Assembly: GCF_016756775.1 (NCBI RefSeq)
Contig: NZ_JAERMU010000003.1
Location: 186,001 to 250,000 of the forward strand
DNA: 64,000 bases
Direction of reading: 5' to 3'
DNA from: Dryocola clanedunensis subsp. sulfonylureivorans
GTDB taxonomy: Bacteria > Pseudomonadota > Gammaproteobacteria > Enterobacterales > Enterobacteriaceae
The stretch's first letter is position 1. Every line of letters begins with the position of its first letter. This document shows, one piece after another, positions 29,933 to 38,462 of this stretch. Both the position numbers and the translations under genes were made by a program. A model generated the notes under the pieces. It did no database searches. It was not told where the DNA came from and saw nothing but the letters and a program-made list of their open reading frames with translations.

Positions 29933-31246
29933 ATCGCCCGTTCACGCAGCCTTTACTCTGTCACTAAATCTGGTGCGCTTATTGCCGGAGCGTTGTTACT
30001 CGCCAGCTGCTCTTCCGAGCCGCCGAAATCGCTGGTCACCCCGGCGGGGGTAAAACAGCCTTTAGCTGGTCATCCTCAGCAAAATACGGAAATGCGCGGT
30101 GTCTGGCTGACGACGGTTTCGCGTCTTGACTGGCCGCCGATAGCCTCGGTTAACGCCAGCAGTTCAGCGCAGCGAATCAGCCAGCAGCAGCAGGCTCTGC
30201 GCTTAAAGCTGGATAATCTCAAAAGTCTCGGGATTAACACGGTGTTTTTCCAGGTGAAACCGGATGGCACCGCCCTCTGGGCGTCAAAAATCCTGCCGTG
30301 GTCAGATATGATGACCGGAAAAATTGGTGAGTATCCCGGTTACGACCCGCTCCAGTTTATGCTCGACGAAGCGCACAAGCGCGGGATAAAAGTTCACGCC
30401 TGGTTTAACCCCTATCGCGTTTCGTTGAATACCAGACCTTCAACGGTGAATGAGCTAAACCGCACGCTATCGCTGGACCCGGCCAGCGTCTTTGTTCTGC
30501 ATCGCGACTGGATCCGCACTGCCAGCGACCGTTTTGTACTCGACCCTGGTATCCCCGAGGCGCGGGACTGGATAACCAGCATCGTCGCTGAAGTTGTTGC
30601 CAACTATCCGGTAGATGGCGTTCAGTTTGATGACTATTTCTATGCCGAATCCCCGGGTTCCGCGCTTAACGACAGCCAGACATTTAAAAAATATGGCCAG
30701 GGATTTAGTTCGAAAGCAGACTGGCGACGCCATAACACCCAGCAGCTGATCGAACAGGTCTCCCGCGCTATTAAGCAGCTAAAACCAGGCGTTGAGTTCG
30801 GGGTGAGTCCCGCAGGCGTCTGGCGCAATCGCTCACAGGATGCTGCAGGCTCCGATACGCGCGGTGCGGCAGCCTACGATGAGGCCTTTGCGGATACCCG
30901 GCGCTGGGTGCAACAGGGATTACTGGATTACATCGCTCCGCAGGTTTACTGGCCCTTCTCCCGCAAAGCCGCTCGTTATGACGTGCTGGCAAAATGGTGG
31001 GCGGATGTCGTGAAGCCCACCCACACCCGCCTGTATATCGGTGTTGCGCTCTACAAAGTCGGTGAGCCTTCGAAAAATGAGCCTGACTGGACCGTCAGCG
31101 GCGGCGTGCCCGAGCTTAAAAAGCAGCTCGATTTGAACGAGTCATTGCCTGGCGTTAGCGGCACGATTCTGTTCAGAGAGAATTACCTCAATCAGCCACA
31201 GACGCAGGATGCGGTTAGCTATCTCAGAAGCCGCTGGGGCAGTTAA
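29933..31246 (+). CDS. digH: Divisome-associated glycosyl hydrolase lipoprotein DigH
   Basis: The mature protein closely follows E. coli DigH (YddW), which cleaves denuded peptidoglycan glycans at the septum: MRGVWLTTVSRLDWPPIAS, NTVFFQVKPDGTALW, KVHAWFNPYRVSLNT, FDDYFYAESPGS and a GVSPAGVWRNRS block, with C-terminal SYLRSRWGS. The lipobox LLASC lies at 29993-30007. No ATG, GTG or TTG in frame gives a signal peptide; TTG at 29993 starts inside the lipobox. An ideally placed GGAG (29923-29926) is six bases before ATC at 29933, which would give a normal lipoprotein signal (x-ARSRSLYSVTKSGALIAGA). I therefore place the start there as an apparent ATC, with in-frame CTG at 29921 as an alternative. 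Confidence 0.9.
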   Translation: MARSRSLYSVTKSGALIAGALLLASCSSEPPKSLVTPAGVKQPLAGHPQQNTEMRGVWLTTVSRLDWPPIASVNASSSAQRISQQQQALRLKLDNLKSLGINTVFFQVKPDGTALWASKILPWSDMMTGKIGEYPGYDPLQFMLDEAHKRGIKVHAWFNPYRVSLNTRPSTVNELNRTLSLDPASVFVLHRDWIRTASDRFVLDPGIPEARDWITSIVAEVVANYPVDGVQFDDYFYAESPGSALNDSQTFKKYGQGFSSKADWRRHNTQQLIEQVSRAIKQLKPGVEFGVSPAGVWRNRSQDAAGSDTRGAAAYDEAFADTRRWVQQGLLDYIAPQVYWPFSRKAARYDVLAKWWADVVKPTHTRLYIGVALYKVGEPSKNEPDWTVSGGVPELKKQLDLNESLPGVSGTILFRENYLNQPQTQDAVSYLRSRWGS

Positions 31247-31374
31247 TGTCGGCCCGGAAAACCCGGACTAACTCTTCGGCCATGGAATTTGTTGCCATGC
31301 TGGTAACCGGCAAAACGCCCGGCACCAGCATGCACTTACGTACAAACAACATGAAATCTCCCTGCCGCAGAATG

Positions 31375-32424
31375 TTATGCGGGTGAAAAAGTTTTACCGA
31401 GCAGCGCTTCGAGCGGCTGATACAGCTCCTGCATGAACATGGTTCTGGACAGCAACAAATGCTGCGCCGGGACGAGCACAACCCGAATATCCATCCCCTC
31501 ACGCACATGCGCCGAAACCACAGGTTTCCCCTCGGCGGTAAAGGTCATCAGCAGGTCCGGGAAGTTAGCCACGGAACGATCGTTCTGTTCCAGGATCATG
31601 TATTCATTAACAAATCGCAGCACGGTCGCCGCCTGATCGGCCAGCTCAACGTTGCCCACGTCCAGGCCGCCAACCTGTTCGCAGCTGTAATGTTTAACGA
31701 TGCCACGGGCAATTTCTTTACCCTGTAAGCAGCGCAGAGCGCCCTCGTAGCCTTCGTTCAGCCATGCATGACCCAGCGCGATCGCCTGGCTAATCGCGCC
31801 AGGTGCTCCGTGGCGACAGGCGTATTCCACGGTTACGGGGTTACGCGCCACGGCGACCATGCCGCCTGCTTCAACGGATGCCCGACGAACGACGCCGGAA
31901 GCCTGTTCCAGCCCGCCCTGGGTAAGACCTTCAACATAATGCCCGGCATCTCCGCCCGCCCACGCCTGGACCGAGCGGTAATCTTTCTCACGATGCAGCC
32001 CCAGCGCCCCCATCATTCCGGTTGGGTGTGCCCGACCGTTACAGGCTAAATCCATGACTGGCAGGCCGCACATGGCCGCGTGGAACCAGCCGTTAGATGT
32101 TGTTTCCGCCCCATTTTCATTCGTATTAAGCGCGACTATCTGCTGGTCTTTCGGTAGCGCGTCACGCAGGAGATCGATGGTTCTGATCAAATGTGCTGGT
32201 TTCAGGCAGGGGTTCGGTGCGGCAGGTGCCCCCACCAGCGCGACGGTAGCCGTCAATCCGTCGGAGGGAAATTCATCTGCGCTCCACAGAGAGACGTCGC
32301 CGACGGCCAGGGCAAGCGTAGCCGCCTTTTCTCCGGCAGCGATCATGCCCCCGCCGCCGCCGCCAAGAATTGCCCCGCCGTAAATGGCGGCCTGGATATC
32401 GTCCGTTGTCAGTTTGCGTTTCAT
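31375..32424 (-). CDS. DUF917 family protein, 349 aa
   Basis: It has the DUF917 hallmark Gly-rich N-terminus (AIYGGAILGGGGGGMIAAGEKA), an acidic/Asn core (LNTNENGAETTSNGW, MDLACNGRAHPTGMMG) and a C-terminal VPAQHLLLSR. DUF917 proteins often sit with hydantoin- or thiohydantoin-type enzymes and transporters; the substrate here is unknown. I start at 32424 because a purine-rich AGAGAA precedes it and the N-terminus matches the family; the longer frame to 32562 would overlap the upstream gene by over 100 bases. It is 28 bases downstream of the OPT transporter, in one operon. Confidence 0.85.
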   Translation of the reverse strand: MKRKLTTDDIQAAIYGGAILGGGGGGMIAAGEKAATLALAVGDVSLWSADEFPSDGLTATVALVGAPAAPNPCLKPAHLIRTIDLLRDALPKDQQIVALNTNENGAETTSNGWFHAAMCGLPVMDLACNGRAHPTGMMGALGLHREKDYRSVQAWAGGDAGHYVEGLTQGGLEQASGVVRRASVEAGGMVAVARNPVTVEYACRHGAPGAISQAIALGHAWLNEGYEGALRCLQGKEIARGIVKHYSCEQVGGLDVGNVELADQAATVLRFVNEYMILEQNDRSVANFPDLLMTFTAEGKPVVSAHVREGMDIRVVLVPAQHLLLSRTMFMQELYQPLEALLGKTFSPA

Positions 32425-32452
32425 TTTATTTTCTCTTTTATCGGGTACAGGA

Positions 32453-34069
32453 TTATTTACGCAGCGCACCAATGGCGCTGCTGAAGAAACTGAGCAGCGC
32501 GTCGCCAGCGATGACTCCGCCCGCAAATACTTCCAGGCCTTTACGCCGTGCTGGAGCGACAAAGCGGTTGACCAGCATGCGAACCAGAATGCCGCTCAAT
32601 ACCAGCCATCCCGCAAGCGGGCTGGCGATGAGTAAACCGGTGGCGAACAGCACGCCAAGCTGCTGGCGGGAGCCGCCAATAAACTGCAGAATTGCCCCTG
32701 GAATGGCCCACATGACCAGTTTCCACGCGACATCCGTGGAGATCCCCGCTTTGATCGTTGCGACATAAGCCGCATTAATTGGCGCGAATTCACCGCGGCT
32801 GAAATAGAGGTGATAGCTGAGGGCGACAACGACAATCGCCACGGCGAAGCCGATCATCGCAGCGATAAGCTGCTCTTTACGTCCCGCGAGGTCGAAAGCC
32901 TCACCTTCTCCGGCGCGCAGAATCGTACCGGTTTTTAAATCGAACCCCATATCCGCAAAAGCCGGGCCTGTCGCCGTCGAAAATCCGGCCAGCACAACCA
33001 GCGCCACGGGGGGGAATCCAAGCAGCATGCCAATCAACAGGGTAATAAGCGCAACGGCAAAAGCGGGAAACCAGCCGGAGTGCATGGCCGCAATGCCGAC
33101 GATCAGCTCGTGAACAAAGGCAACAAAAGCACCGTACAGCACAAAACACAGCAGCATGGTCGGCGTCATCTGCGTATACAGCCCTGTGCCGATACACAGC
33201 AAAATCATTATTCCCAGATACCCTAACGCCCCCAGACGCATCGCCTTACTCAGGCGCGCGCTGTCTTTATCCGCTGCGGTTGTTGAGCTTCGTCGTGGCG
33301 AACCCTGACGAAAAATGATGCGTGATACCTGAAAGAGCGCCACCAAACCTGCGCCGATCATCATGCCGTGCGGCAGATACATAGCGGAGATATTCAGACC
33401 AAACCAGGCCTCAGAATAGCCACGAATAACCAGGCCAACCCCGAAGGCTGCCATCGCCCCGAAGCCACCAATCAACGCGACACCAAACGCCGACATTGGC
33501 AGATGGAGAAGCGCGCCGGCGGCGCCGGTCAGCAAGCCAACAAGCAGAGTCCACGCCTGTTTGCCGCCCTTGTCACCGGCGCGAATGGCTTCTGCCGCCG
33601 CGACGCCCGGAGGCCAGGGATTGCTCGCCGGAAAGGCGGGGGTATCGTACATTCGGTAGAGCAGCCAGCCGTCGAGTAGCATCGCCAGACTGATGCCGAC
33701 CAGCATCGGCGCCACCATCTCCGGCAGGCCGAACAGCCAGGGAATACCTATCGGCAAAAACAGGCTGTTTGCCGCGCCAAAGGTGGCTGAAGAGATACTG
33801 GTCTGCGCGAGGTTTTGAACATGGATCGATCGGAATCCTTTAAACAAACGCAGCGGCAGACGTGAAAGTGACATAGCGGCCAGCGCGCCAATCAGCGACG
33901 TGCTCGGCGTGATGCCAAGGCTTGCCAGCATCTGAATACCGACGATGGCCCCGAAAATACTCAGCAAAATGACCAGTATCAGATTGGAGGGTGCCAGCGC
34001 ACGGGGATGGGTGTAGCGTACTTCCGCCCCGCCACTCTCTTCGGCAGGCGTGGTTAATGGATGAGTCAT
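32453..34069 (-). CDS. OPT-family transporter, 538 aa
   Basis: A polytopic membrane protein with about 13-14 hydrophobic segments and features of the bacterial oligopeptide-transporter (OPT/YSL) superfamily: NLAQTSISSATFGAANSLF near residue 90, FPASNPWPPGVAAAEAIRAGD (the family's conserved P-W-P-x-G-x-A-x-A-E motif) and WFGLNISAMYLPHGMM. It probably imports a peptide- or metal-chelate-like compound together with a cation. The first gene of a two-gene operon with DUF917, divergent from an IclR regulator. Confidence 0.85.
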   Translation of the reverse strand: MTHPLTTPAEESGGAEVRYTHPRALAPSNLILVILLSIFGAIVGIQMLASLGITPSTSLIGALAAMSLSRLPLRLFKGFRSIHVQNLAQTSISSATFGAANSLFLPIGIPWLFGLPEMVAPMLVGISLAMLLDGWLLYRMYDTPAFPASNPWPPGVAAAEAIRAGDKGGKQAWTLLVGLLTGAAGALLHLPMSAFGVALIGGFGAMAAFGVGLVIRGYSEAWFGLNISAMYLPHGMMIGAGLVALFQVSRIIFRQGSPRRSSTTAADKDSARLSKAMRLGALGYLGIMILLCIGTGLYTQMTPTMLLCFVLYGAFVAFVHELIVGIAAMHSGWFPAFAVALITLLIGMLLGFPPVALVVLAGFSTATGPAFADMGFDLKTGTILRAGEGEAFDLAGRKEQLIAAMIGFAVAIVVVALSYHLYFSRGEFAPINAAYVATIKAGISTDVAWKLVMWAIPGAILQFIGGSRQQLGVLFATGLLIASPLAGWLVLSGILVRMLVNRFVAPARRKGLEVFAGGVIAGDALLSFFSSAIGALRK

Positions 34070-34133
34070 GGTATCGCTCCGGCAGACAGGTCAAACTCCA
34101 TTTCCCCCTGCGCTGTGTTTGTTGTTGTGTTTT

Positions 34134-34152
34134 GGTTCCATTTTATGGAACC
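34134..34152. promoter_or_regulatory. Candidate IclR-family operator
   Basis: GGTTCCA (34134-34140) faces TGGAACC (34146-34152) across five bases, a perfect inverted repeat of the TTCCAN5TGGAA form seen for IclR-type regulators. A further TTTGGAAC half-site lies about 15 bases downstream. It is between the divergent OPT and IclR genes. Confidence 0.55.
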
Positions 34153-34247
34153 TAGTTGTTATATTTGGAACATTAATATGTTGCCCTTATGTAGCGTTGT
34201 CAAGCACACTGTACGCCGGCTGATGGAAGCGCTGAAACGGGGAAATA

Positions 34248-35015
34248 ATGAGTACGCTTGCAAATGCAAAAGATGTTCTGCAGTTGATTGCTCGCTTACA
34301 GAGGGGCGTCACGGTCACGGATGTGACTATCGAATTGGGGTTAGCGAAAAGCTCTGCCTCACGCACATTGAGCATGATGGCGGAATACGGTTTTCTTGAG
34401 CGGGATGTCACGACGCGGGCCTACCGTCCGGGGCCGGTTGTCATGGAAGCCTCCTGGCAATTTCGGGCCGCCCACACAACGGCGTCTCTGGTCGAAGAGG
34501 AGCTGGAGCTGCTGGTGCGTGGCTCCGGTTACACCGGCTACGTGAACGTGCTGGAAGGGTCTGACGTGATCGTTATTCATATGCGTACGGGCACCCGTTC
34601 GCTACAGGTCTATACTCCACCCGGCTCCCGTGCTCCCGCCTGGGCAAGCGCCGCAGGCAGGGCTGTTCTGGCAAGTTTGCCCGAGCAGGAACGCGCGGCT
34701 TATCTGCCCGTCAATTTTAGCGATCCTCTGGGCACCGAACCGCAATCACTGGAGGAGTTAACGACCCGCATTGCACAGATAAAAACTTCCGGCTGGGCAT
34801 TGTCCCGGGGCGAGTACGTCAACGGCATCGCCGGTATTTCTGCCGCGGTAAAAGATCCCAACAATGGGCAGCGTTACGGGTTTGGGCTGGCTATCCCCTG
34901 CGAAGAGTTAAACGACACGCTAGTGACCCGCTGGGGAACGGCGGTTCGGGATGCCGCCCGTCGCGTGGGTAAACGTTTAGGCGACCCGTTCTGGTTATCA
35001 TTCCAAGATAACTAG
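34248..35015 (+). CDS. IclR-family regulator, 255 aa
   Basis: An N-terminal winged helix (5-60: LQLIARLQRGVTVTDVTIEL, SSASRTLSMMAEYGFLERD) and a C-terminal IclR ligand domain (GYVNVLEGSDVIVIHM, APAWASAAGRAVLASL, ALSRGEYVNGIAGISAAVKD, YGFGLAIP). It is divergent from the OPT/DUF917 operon with an IclR-type operator between, so it very likely controls that operon and itself. The effector is unknown. Confidence 0.9.
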   Translation: MSTLANAKDVLQLIARLQRGVTVTDVTIELGLAKSSASRTLSMMAEYGFLERDVTTRAYRPGPVVMEASWQFRAAHTTASLVEEELELLVRGSGYTGYVNVLEGSDVIVIHMRTGTRSLQVYTPPGSRAPAWASAAGRAVLASLPEQERAAYLPVNFSDPLGTEPQSLEELTTRIAQIKTSGWALSRGEYVNGIAGISAAVKDPNNGQRYGFGLAIPCEELNDTLVTRWGTAVRDAARRVGKRLGDPFWLSFQDN

Positions 35016-35782
35016 TTGAATAAAATGGATATTGTTATTTTTCACAGCGCGGTGCAAATTCTGACCTCCCAAAGTCGATTGGGCCCGTCAGCATTTTCAT
35101 AGCCGTGAGGGCTACCGGGTAAGTCACTCTTCTCAGATATTTACCAAACTGATGAGAGAGAAAACATAGCTGCGTCATAAGGACCTCTTATGGTGAACAA
35201 TGGGAACCTGGTTGTCTGTTACCCCATCCTACAGATGATTCACTGCAAGGTGCTGAAGTCTATAAGCCTGCGAGTAATGCTGACGCTAACCATTAGCAGC
35301 ATAATTCACCTTAATATTTTGTTAACACGCTAAAATCGCAGTTAATAACATCATTTAACGGTTTATTAAACTACCTGCAACCAGAGAAAAAATGATCTAA
35401 ATCAATATATATGCATAAACACGGTGAATGGTTTGTTCTGGCAGGCGGACTGTTAATCAGTTGTTTTAGAAAGTATTTGGACTGTTTTTGACCTAATTTC
35501 AGGAAATGCAGGTTCTCATTTACGTTCCTTCGCGGTGGCATCAAAAAGAGGGATGCGATAAAACAGATAAGAATCATTCTTATTTGCCTGTTTACGGCAA
35601 AAGAGATAAATGCCGATGCTGACATTTATTAGATTCGACACCGCATGAACTGGTGCTGTGATAGCTCATGCCTGTGTATTTGTTGCTTTTTAAGTAATGA
35701 ATCTGGCAATTTTTTGGCGTCAGTTTACCCGTATTACAGCGACCTCTTCTGTATCCGGGTCGTGTAAAGAAGGGGGATACCG
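35016..35782. other. Long intergenic region
   Basis: 767 mostly AT-rich bases between the IclR and AraC-type genes. The only frame with a proper ribosome site is the small one at 35190. The last 100 bases must carry the promoter of the AraC-type gene. No RNA gene or insertion sequence was recognised. Confidence 0.4.
35190..35333 (+). CDS. Possible small hydrophobic protein, 47 aa
   Basis: ATG with AAGGA eight bases upstream opens 47 codons. The C-terminal half is hydrophobic (LRVMLTLTISSIIHLNILL), so it could be a small membrane protein. I recognise no family; length and composition are compatible with chance. Confidence 0.22.
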   Translation: MVNNGNLVVCYPILQMIHCKVLKSISLRVMLTLTISSIIHLNILLTR

Positions 35783-36130
35783 ATGACGATAGCAGTACAA
35801 GTTATAGAAGTTGTTGTCGAATGGATTGATGACAACCTCCACCAACCGCTACGCATAGACGATATTGCTCGCCGCTCAGGCTACTCAAAGTGGCATCTGC
35901 AACGTCTGTTTGTTCAACACACAGGTGTTACCTTAGGACGATATATTCGTGAAAGGAAAATTTTTCGGGCTGCGCAGGATCTGCGAGAAACAAAGGAAAG
36001 AGTCTGCGACATTGGCATGAAGTACGGCTATGAGTCACAGCAAACTTTTACCCGCGTTTTTACCCGCCGATTTAACCTGCCGCCTGGCGAATATCGCAAA
36101 GCCTTTACGAGGGTCCGGTTATCGGGCTGA
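35783..36130 (+). CDS. RamA/MarA/SoxS-type AraC-family activator, 115 aa
   Basis: A single-domain AraC/XylS protein with two helix-turn-helices: IDDIARRSGYSKWHLQRLF (first) and IGMKYGYESQQTFTRVFTRRF (second), plus LGRYIRERKI. The N-terminus VEWIDDNLHQPLRIDDIA is typical of RamA and MarA relatives, which activate efflux and porin-control genes from marboxes as monomers. It differs from RamA proper in the linker helix and C-terminal tail, so I treat it as a paralogue. No repressor gene such as ramR is adjacent. A hairpin follows 15 bases after the stop. Confidence 0.88.
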   Translation: MTIAVQVIEVVVEWIDDNLHQPLRIDDIARRSGYSKWHLQRLFVQHTGVTLGRYIRERKIFRAAQDLRETKERVCDIGMKYGYESQQTFTRVFTRRFNLPPGEYRKAFTRVRLSG

Positions 36131-36144
36131 TCTTTTACTAAGGT

Positions 36145-36333
36145 GCGGCCTGACATTGTCAGGCCGCTTAGATTGCTGACAAAGAAGGAAAAAGCGTGAT
36201 TTTTCCTTCTTTGTGATAAACAGGCGAAAACCAATGAATTGATTTTCCTGGTTATTTATTCGGTGAGTCCTTTGCGAAACGCATTCGCTTTAGGTTTGTC
36301 ATCAGTCTGTGCGGCTGGATATTGTCAGGCCGC
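36145..36333. repeat. Palindromic repeat element with inverted ends; contains dispersed repeat copy 2
   Basis: The two ends (36145-36183 and 36295-36333) are inverted copies of each other, each starting GCGGCCTGACA and ending at TGACAAA on the respective strand. Inside are a perfect 10-bp stem (36145-36154 with 36158-36167) and a perfect 13-bp stem (36181-36193 with 36200-36212). The right part (36221-36333) is an inverted copy of 15549-15660. The layout is that of a small non-coding repeat (MITE- or BIME-like) and also provides terminators for the AraC gene. Confidence 0.7.
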
Positions 36334-36368
36334 TTTTTCATCCTCAGCAGGTAGTCACGCAGGCGCTG

Positions 36369-36386
36369 TGTAATTATTTCATTACA
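36369..36386. promoter_or_regulatory. TyrR box upstream of tyrP
   Basis: TGTAAT-TATTTC-ATTACA fits the TyrR box consensus TGTAAAN6TTTACA with one change per half and keeps perfect symmetry of the arms. It lies about 90 bases upstream of the tyrP start. TyrR represses or activates tyrP in E. coli according to the aromatic amino acid. Confidence 0.7.
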
Positions 36387-36477
36387 CATACCGTAATCCT
36401 GATTTGACGCATTAAGCAATTTCCCTTACCCTGCGCGGCACAATATCGCCAGTAAAAGAATAAATGCAGAGGAAAGC

Positions 36478-37689
36478 GTGAAGAACCGCACTCTTGGTAG
36501 TATTTTTATCGTTGCCGGAACCACTATTGGCGCAGGAATGCTGGCTATGCCGCTGGCGTCCGCCGGCGTGGGGTTTGGTGTGACCCTGCTGTTGCTGCTG
36601 GGGCTGTGGGGGCTGATGTGTTATACCGCACTGCTGCTGGTTGAGGTTTACCAGCATGTCTCGGCTGATACCGGGCTTGGCACCCTTGCCCGCCGCTATC
36701 TTGGCCGCCCTGGCCAGTGGCTGACCGGATTCAGTATGCTTTTCCTGATGTACGCCCTGACGGCCGCTTACATCAGCGGGGCGGGCGAACTGCTGGCCGC
36801 AAGCCTGAGCCAGTGGCTATCCAGCAATGTGCCTGCCACAACGGGCGTGCTGCTGTTCACCGTCGTTGCCGGGGGCATTGTCTGTGTCGGCACGCACATG
36901 GTGGATATGTTCAACCGCGTATTGTTCAGCGCCAAAATTATTCTGCTGGTTGTTATGCTGACGCTGATGATGCCGCATATTCACCACACCAATCTGCTCA
37001 CCCTTCCCCTTGAGCAAGGGCTAGCCCTTTCGGCTATTCCGGTCATCTTTACCTCTTTTGGTTTTCACGGCAGCGTGCCAAGCATCGTCAGCTATCTGAA
37101 CGGCGATATGCGCAAGCTGCGCTGGGTCTTTATCATCGGCAGTGCCATTCCGCTGGTGGCTTATCTCTTCTGGCAGCTCGCGACGCTCGGCGCTATTGAT
37201 TCAGGCGTATTTAGCACGCTGTTGGCCGAACACTCGGGCCTGAACGGCCTGCTGCAGGCTGTGCGTCAGGTTGTTGCCACACCACACGTTGAGCTGGCCG
37301 TTCATCTGTTTGCCGATCTCGCGCTGGCCACCTCTTTCCTGGGCGTCTCCCTCGGGCTGTTTGATTATCTGGGCGACCTTTGTCAGCGCAGCCGCAAAGC
37401 CTCTGGCCGTTTACAGACGGGCCTGATGACCTTTGTCCCGCCGCTTATTTTTGCGCTCTTTTATCCGCAGGGGTTTGTGATGGCGCTGGGCTACGCGGGT
37501 GTAGCCCTGGCGATCCTCGCGCTGATTATTCCGTCGCTTTTGGTCTGGAAAAGCCGCCAGGATCAAAACTTGTCCGGCTACCGCGTGGTGGGTGGCAAAC
37601 CATTACTGATCCTGGTATTTGCCTGCGGAATTGCCGTGATTGTGATTCAGGCGCTGATTGCTGCAGGCGCACTGCCGGAAGTGGGCTAA
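36478..37689 (+). CDS. tyrP: Tyrosine-specific transporter TyrP, 403 aa
   Basis: An eleven-helix HAAAP-family permease of the exact E. coli TyrP length. The N-terminus reads [20 protein letters not shown] with the family's substrate-binding [12 protein letters not shown], then [17 protein letters not shown] and a C-terminal [10 protein letters not shown]. It imports tyrosine by proton symport. Translation starts at GTG (36478) with AGAGGAAA upstream, as in E. coli. A TyrR box supports the assignment. Confidence 0.93.
   Translation: MKNRTLGSIFIVAGTTIGAGMLAMPLASAGVGFGVTLLLLLGLWGLMCYTALLLVEVYQHVSADTGLGTLARRYLGRPGQWLTGFSMLFLMYALTAAYISGAGELLAASLSQWLSSNVPATTGVLLFTVVAGGIVCVGTHMVDMFNRVLFSAKIILLVVMLTLMMPHIHHTNLLTLPLEQGLALSAIPVIFTSFGFHGSVPSIVSYLNGDMRKLRWVFIIGSAIPLVAYLFWQLATLGAIDSGVFSTLLAEHSGLNGLLQAVRQVVATPHVELAVHLFADLALATSFLGVSLGLFDYLGDLCQRSRKASGRLQTGLMTFVPPLIFALFYPQGFVMALGYAGVALAILALIIPSLLVWKSRQDQNLSGYRVVGGKPLLILVFACGIAVIVIQALIAAGALPEVG
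37001..37008 (-). other. KOPS (GGGAAGGG) pointing to dif
   Basis: The plus strand reads CCCTTCCC inside tyrP. Confidence 0.5.
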
Positions 37690-37784
37690 GCCAACCACAG
37701 AACTCCCCGGCTCTCTTCGACAATGACAAAGCCGCGCCAGATTGTTATCTTTCGCGTCTGCTCAACGTCTATGAAGAAGCCGGG

Positions 37785-38357
37785 ATGAAAGAAAAAGGTG
37801 CCGAACTTAAAGTCAAAATTCTCGACGCGGCCATTACGCTGTTTACCGAAAAAGGCATCGAGAAAGTCACGACCCGCGATGTGACCGAGCTGGTCGGCAT
37901 TGCCCGCAGCCATATTTATCACTACTTCCCCGACTGGCAGACATTGTGCCTCAACGCTTTAAGCCGCTTTATGGGTACCGAGCTGGAAGCCTACGCTCGT
38001 AAAACCGCCCCCCTTCCTCCTGAACAGGCCATGACCGTATTCATTGAAGATTATCTGCCCGATCGCGCTGATGCCATTTGGGAGCTTTATGGCTCTCTCT
38101 GGCGGCTGGCGGTGCATAACAAAGCGTATGCCGACCTTGCTCTCGAAATGACAGAAAAGTGGGATGCCCTGCTGGCGGGGATTATTGACAGAGGCGTTCG
38201 CAGCGGCGTCTTCCGCGAAATTAACATTCCGCGCGTGACAAGGCAGATTAGCGCCCTGCTGAACGGCTATTCCGATCAGCTGATCATCGACAGCGCTCCG
38301 CTGGCACGCGAGCAGGTGCTGGATGATATTCAGGCTTTCGTAAAGCTTGTGCTGTAA
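37785..38357 (+). CDS. TetR-family regulator, 190 aa
   Basis: An N-terminal TetR helix-turn-helix (about 8-55: ILDAAITLFTEKGIEKVTTR, LVGIARSHIYHYFPDW) and a C-terminal ligand/dimer domain of average length. The frame is open far upstream into tyrP, but ATG at 37785 gives the canonical TetR start. It lies 95 bases after tyrP on the same strand with no terminator seen between, so partial co-transcription is possible. Target and ligand are unknown. Confidence 0.85.
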   Translation: MKEKGAELKVKILDAAITLFTEKGIEKVTTRDVTELVGIARSHIYHYFPDWQTLCLNALSRFMGTELEAYARKTAPLPPEQAMTVFIEDYLPDRADAIWELYGSLWRLAVHNKAYADLALEMTEKWDALLAGIIDRGVRSGVFREINIPRVTRQISALLNGYSDQLIIDSAPLAREQVLDDIQAFVKLVL

Positions 38358-38462
38358 GGGAAACTGAATGGAAGAAGGGCTCAGACGTGAGCCCTTAACG
38401 ATGTATCTGGGTTAAGCGCTTCGCCGGAAGCGCTTATTTGTTGCTGATCCCGTCTTAAAGAA

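Noticed and set aside
35371..35625. A minus-strand frame of 84 codons in the long intergenic region
   Set aside because: No Shine-Dalgarno, odd composition, no recognisable motif; likely chance in AT-rich DNA.
37380..37784. An N-terminal extension of the TetR protein by 135 residues
   Set aside because: It runs through tyrP in another frame; the TetR domain starts at the ATG at 37785.
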